From Alphaproteobacteria bacterium UBA6324 (GTDB taxonomy: Bacteria > Pseudomonadota > Alphaproteobacteria > CAAGCB01 > CAG-977): a stretch of 64,000 nt of DNA. The translations under genes were made by a program, and so were the position numbers. The stretch spans positions 1 to 64,000 of the forward strand of contig DJSW01000009.1 of the NCBI GenBank assembly GCA_002439085.1, in the 5' to 3' direction. Below are positions 60,502-64,000 of this stretch, one piece after another (position 1 is the first letter of the stretch; each line of letters begins with the position of its first letter). Under the pieces are notes generated by a model, which worked only from the letters and a program-made list of their open reading frames with translations, was not told the DNA's origin and ran no database searches.

Positions 60502-62847
60502 TTACCGCTGTTTCTGCGCGCTGAGCAGCATATCGAAAGCCGATTTCTTCTGTTCGACCTTGAACCCTTTCAGGTTCAGCGGCGAAGCGCGTTCCGCCGT
60601 TTTCAGCGTTTCGGCATATTTCGCCATGCTTTCAAACGTGCGCAGGTCTTTTTTCTTCAGCGCGGTGGCCGTCTGCGGGCTACCCGTGAAGGTTTCGACC
60701 AGATATTTGTGCGTTCCGGCGACTTCGTTGTACAGCGTGGCGGCGACGTTTTTGTCCATGTTGCCCGCGCTCATCTGGTACTGCGCCAAAGCGGCCGTCG
60801 GTTTCTGTTTGGCTTTCTGGTCGATCAGCATGGACAGAACGGGATCGGCGGACACTTTCGCCCACGTTTCCTTGTCCGAACGGATCGCGAAAGCGGCAAC
60901 CTGCGTTTCTTTTTCGGCGATCAAAGCCTTTTTGAAATCCTTGCGTTCGGCGCGCAGCGAATCGATCGTGTCGTTGACCGTCATCTTTTCGGGTTCGCGC
61001 TGGTACGCTTTGATCAGCGCGTTCGACAGAGAGGTCGCGACGCGCAGTTCGTTTTTAATGAAATGGACGATCGCGGCGTCGCCGGAAACTTCGGTCGTCG
61101 ATTTGATGTCGTCCAACTGTTTTTTGACCAAGCGGTTGGCGGTCAGCATGGCTTCGACGTTCGGTGCCTGTTCGATGACGGCGTCAACGACTTTCAGCTT
61201 ATCGCCGGCGAACTTGTCGTTGCCTTTGTCTTTGCGGCCTTCCAGACGCAGGGTTTCCTTTTCGTCGCCCAAAACGGCGTGCATTTCGGCGCGCGATTCG
61301 GTGGTGTCCAGTTTGTCCAGCAGATCAGCCTGATACTGCGCGACGCTGAGGGCGCGCTTGTTTTCCGTTTTGGTCGCGTTGGCGCGCTGGGCTTTCAGCT
61401 TCTTTTTCAATTCGGGCGAAAAGTCCGGCGTCGGCGCGGGCAGACCCAAATTGGCGTTCAGCTGGGCGGCTTCGTGATACGCGCTGAGTTCGCGCTGCAA
61501 CTCGTATTCCTGTTCCAGCACTTTGTTGTCAACGGGCATATGGTCGCGGGACACCTGAACGCGTTCCATCATCTGTTCGTATTTCGGGTGTTTTTCGCCG
61601 GTCGCCAGAGCGATCGAGATTTCGGCCATCTGCTGACGGGTCAGACCGTAGGTTTCGGACATGACCTGCGCCTGTTTGATGACTTCCAGATCCGACATTT
61701 TCTGCAGCGAACCGTCGGCCAGATGTTCCTTGGCGTATTTGACCGTGGCGTCGATAACGTCGGTCGTGTGGTACGCCAGCGGCGATCCCAGCTGTTTGAT
61801 CGTGTTGGCGACGTTGCGGTCGGCCATCAACTGTTTGAATTTGTTTTCATAATCCGGATCGTTCGGATTCTGCGCCTGCGCCTTTTCTTCGGCTTCGCGA
61901 ATCTGTTTGATGAAATCGGTGTCGTATTTCGTGTCGTCCATGCGGCGGTCAACGCACATACGCAAATATTCGATGCGGCAGTCGCCCCAGATTTCGGCGC
62001 ATTTCGTGTTGCCGAAATCGCGCGCCAGCTGCAGAACGGCGTGCGCGTCGGCGATGCATTCCGTGCGGTGGCGGCACATCACGTTGTCCAATTCCGTTTC
62101 GGCGATTTTGTTGACCGAGTTATAGGCGGACGCGTAGTTGTGGTCGGTCGCGTGTCCCAATTCGTGATACAGAACCAGACGGCGGAATTCGTCGAAGGAA
62201 ACGCCTTCTTTCTTGCGGCGTTCTTCGGCGCCGACCACCATGTCCAGAACGTTCGCGCTCATCGCGTCGGGGTTGTCGCCGACGACCAGATTGACGTTGC
62301 CCAAACCGGCCAGATTTTCCATGGTCGGCGAAACGGCGGCGCGCATCGAAAACGGGTTGCGGTCGGTGATGCCGGCTTCGGAAACGGATTTCAGAATCTC
62401 GTCGTTCGTCAGGAACGTTTTGCCTTTGCCCGCGGCGGCTTTCTGCAATTTGTCCTCGACGTACATATACAGGGATTTGCCCAGCGAACGGTCGTCTTCG
62501 GTATCCAGCAGGTAACGCCCCTGAACCGCGTCGGGGTCGATGATGAACAGCGTGACGCCCGGCATGACCGTGCGGAAACGTTTTTCCATATTGTCAAAGA
62601 ATTGATGCGCTTCGGTGTCCAACGCGGGGGATTTTTCCAATTCGGCGGGCGTTCTGACCGTCAGCGTGTCAGCGGCGTCGCCTTTGGCGATGACGGACGT
62701 TTGGCCTTTCGGCAGCAAATTGAAGAACGGGCGATCCTGCAAATGGTCGGGACGATCCAAGCCGCTTTCAAAAACCGTGATTTTGCCGGCCCGCATAAAG
62801 GCGTCCAGCAACGAAGAGGTTTTCGATTCTTTGTTTTCTTCAGTCAT
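60502..62847 (-). CDS. large gluzincin-like protein (HExxH...ExxAD) of unknown function
   Basis: 781 residues from ATG 62847 (TTAGGAAA upstream; ATG 62862 is less well spaced). A metalloprotease signature is complete: VLYHELGHATDH with H228, E229 and H232, then TECIADAHA with E263 and D266, the ExxAD third-ligand pattern of gluzincins. The rest (300-781) is helical and Lys/Gln/Glu-rich, with coiled-coil tendency. There is no signal peptide. It has its own promoter region and terminator. A substrate or secretion route is not evident; protease activity is inferred from the motif alone. Confidence 0.72.
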   Translation of the reverse strand: MTEENKESKTSSLLDAFMRAGKITVFESGLDRPDHLQDRPFFNLLPKGQTSVIAKGDAADTLTVRTPAELEKSPALDTEAHQFFDNMEKRFRTVMPGVTLFIIDPDAVQGRYLLDTEDDRSLGKSLYMYVEDKLQKAAAGKGKTFLTNDEILKSVSEAGITDRNPFSMRAAVSPTMENLAGLGNVNLVVGDNPDAMSANVLDMVVGAEERRKKEGVSFDEFRRLVLYHELGHATDHNYASAYNSVNKIAETELDNVMCRHRTECIADAHAVLQLARDFGNTKCAEIWGDCRIEYLRMCVDRRMDDTKYDTDFIKQIREAEEKAQAQNPNDPDYENKFKQLMADRNVANTIKQLGSPLAYHTTDVIDATVKYAKEHLADGSLQKMSDLEVIKQAQVMSETYGLTRQQMAEISIALATGEKHPKYEQMMERVQVSRDHMPVDNKVLEQEYELQRELSAYHEAAQLNANLGLPAPTPDFSPELKKKLKAQRANATKTENKRALSVAQYQADLLDKLDTTESRAEMHAVLGDEKETLRLEGRKDKGNDKFAGDKLKVVDAVIEQAPNVEAMLTANRLVKKQLDDIKSTTEVSGDAAIVHFIKNELRVATSLSNALIKAYQREPEKMTVNDTIDSLRAERKDFKKALIAEKETQVAAFAIRSDKETWAKVSADPVLSMLIDQKAKQKPTAALAQYQMSAGNMDKNVAATLYNEVAGTHKYLVETFTGSPQTATALKKKDLRTFESMAKYAETLKTAERASPLNLKGFKVEQKKSAFDMLLSAQKQR

Positions 62848-63106
62848 AGCGTTTCCTAACATATCTATGAAAACTATATTTATGTTCGCATAGTGATACC
62901 GCCGTATCCCGAAGTCAAGATTTTTTTAGACAAACACGGAAATTTTTTCTGAAATTATTTTTCCGAACCCCTATTGTTTCCGCCAAATTGCCGGTTGAAC
63001 CGTTTTAAAGAAAACCGTCCGGTTCCGGCTATTCGCCCCGTTTGAAAAAAAGATGGAGGCGGGGGCGCGAAAACGCTATCATAATAAAAAAGGCAAGGAG
63101 GCGGAA

Positions 63107-64000
63107 ATGGTCGCATTCAAACGGACGCTGGCGCGTTTTATTGATTATCTGCTGTGGTCGATGGCGATGGTGCTGATTCTGGGCGGGAAAACGGGCGAAG
63201 AGGTTTTCTACCGTTCATGGCAGTTTTACGCGTCGTTCTGGGTATATGCCGCGGTGGAAGCCGCGCTGGTTTCCGTGTTTAAAACGACGGCGGGCAAAGC
63301 GATGCTGGGGATTTACGTTTGCGCCGCGGACGGGGGAAAATTGCGGTTTTCCGATTCCCTGAAACGGTCGCTGACGGTGTTCGCGGGCGGGACGGGGTGC
63401 CTGCTGTCCTACGCGTCCCTCGCGCTGCCGCTGTACGCCGTGTACGGGATGCTGCGCCGCCGCCCGATGTTTTGGGACGAAAGCGCCCGCGACAGGGTCG
63501 AGGTTGTGCCGATGACGCGCCTGACAAAGGGCGTTTTCGCGCTGTTCGTCCTGTTTATGCTGACCGGTTGGGTGTTGACGGTGCGTGTGCTGTATTTGTC
63601 CCGCACGCCGGATTTCGATGAAATCGAGGAACAAACGCTGGCCATGTATTACGAGGATGTCCGCCCGCGCCTGATCCGCGCGCTGTCCGAGGAATCGCCC
63701 CTGTCGCCGGACGCGGCCGTTCGGACGCTGGCGGAATTGGAGCGCGTTCAGAAAAAGCTGCAGGATCAAAGCGAGTATTTGACCGCGGCCAAGGCGGATT
63801 TTGAACGCCGGATCGACAAAATCCCCGTTCCTGCGATCCGTGCCGCGCGGCGAAAAAAGGCGGAAGAGGTGTTCGCCCGCGCCGACAGGATGGTGTTTTT
63901 GCAAAGCATGATCGTCAGCCTGTTTGAAAACGCGCTGGGCGTTTTTACGACCCCGCGTTCCTACACCGTTTCGGACGGCGTTCCGGTTTTCGACGATCCG
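63107..64000 (+). CDS. RDD-family membrane protein (partial, right edge)
   Basis: The frame opens at ATG 63107 (AAGGAGGCGGAA upstream) and runs 298 codons to the window end without a stop. The RDD domain begins LARFIDYLLWSMAMVLI (Arg-x2-Asp), has TTAGKAMLGIYVCAAD and three to four hydrophobic segments to about residue 165. The C-terminal part is cytosolic or periplasmic and helical (RVQKKLQDQSEYL). RDD proteins are often ion or compatible-solute related, but specificity is not known. The 3' end lies outside the window. Confidence 0.75.
   Translation, partial: MVAFKRTLARFIDYLLWSMAMVLILGGKTGEEVFYRSWQFYASFWVYAAVEAALVSVFKTTAGKAMLGIYVCAADGGKLRFSDSLKRSLTVFAGGTGCLLSYASLALPLYAVYGMLRRRPMFWDESARDRVEVVPMTRLTKGVFALFVLFMLTGWVLTVRVLYLSRTPDFDEIEEQTLAMYYEDVRPRLIRALSEESPLSPDAAVRTLAELERVQKKLQDQSEYLTAAKADFERRIDKIPVPAIRAARRKKAEEVFARADRMVFLQSMIVSLFENALGVFTTPRSYTVSDGVPVFDDP

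Noticed and set aside
63215..63904. A 229-codon minus-strand open frame near the right edge
   Set aside because: The plus strand carries an RDD-family protein with a strong ribosome binding site and membrane segments; the antisense frame is its shadow.
1..64000. CRISPR arrays, insertion sequences, rRNA genes, prophage
   Set aside because: No regularly spaced repeats, transposase, rRNA sequence or phage structural genes were seen.

Overview
The window is a chromosomal segment of an alphaproteobacterium, probably an anaerobic or fermentative, host-associated lineage. Two gene orders familiar from Alphaproteobacteria support this: rplU-rpmA-obgE-proB-proA-nadD-rsfS-rlmH on the plus strand (5.4-11.1 kb), and a divL-like kinase followed by a nuclease-like gene, tsaE, amgK, murU, addB, addA and trxA on the minus strand (46.1-32.8 kb). 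An anaerobic lifestyle is inferred from hydG (an [FeFe]-hydrogenase maturase) with a TM1266-type regulator, a D-lactate dehydrogenase, and a short malic enzyme. Placement in a gut Azospirillum-like/RF32-type group is an inference. Coding density is high and many neighbours overlap by 4 nt. No rRNA, insertion sequence, prophage or CRISPR array is visible.

Layout. 0-0.75 kb: the 5' end of a minus-strand gene, an intergenic region dense in inverted repeats, and tRNA-Arg(ACG). 0.75-5.3 kb: a lipoprotein, two tandem degenerate EAL proteins, and a GYF-AIM24 protein. 5.3-11.1 kb: ribosomal proteins L21/L27, Obg, proline and NAD synthesis, and ribosome-associated factors. 11.2-12.2 kb: an isolated PilT/DotB-like ATPase. 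12.2-16.7 kb: a znuB-znuC/znuA zinc importer next to an exported Memo-AMMECR1 fusion and a Nudix hydrolase. 16.7-24.1 kb: pgsA, murJ, glnD, mutS. 24.2-33.1 kb: malic enzyme, PhoR-like kinase, AmpG, TypA, a PfkB kinase, an EI24 membrane protein, a lipoprotein, a PAP2 phosphatase, thioredoxin. 33.2-46.1 kb: addA, addB, murU, amgK, tsaE, a membrane nuclease-like protein, a basic protein of unknown function, and the DivL-like pseudokinase. 46.2-50.9 kb: two HNH paralogues, a lipoprotein, two DHH phosphoesterases, a cyclophilin-like protein. 51.0-52.9 kb: a divergent module of a double-winged-helix ArsR-type regulator, a CxxC membrane protein and a helical soluble protein. 53-58.5 kb: a coiled-coil membrane protein, ldhA, alaA, a COG2509-type FAD enzyme, mscL. 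58.7-64 kb: TM1266-type regulator, hydG, a large HExxH protein, and a truncated RDD membrane protein.

How the genes fit together. AmpG, AmgK and MurU form most of a muropeptide recycling route, with MurJ acting in forward peptidoglycan synthesis. AddAB and MutS cover DNA repair. GlnD signals nitrogen status. Malic enzyme, AlaA and LdhA surround the pyruvate node, and HydG implies hydrogen metabolism encoded elsewhere. The parts least explained by known biology are the ArsR/CxxC/helical module (51-52.9 kb), the HNH pair, the gluzincin-like 781-residue protein, the DivL-like pseudokinase lacking both phosphoacceptor and ATP-binding motifs, the exported Memo-AMMECR1 fusion beside a zinc importer, and the structured intergenic region at the left edge.
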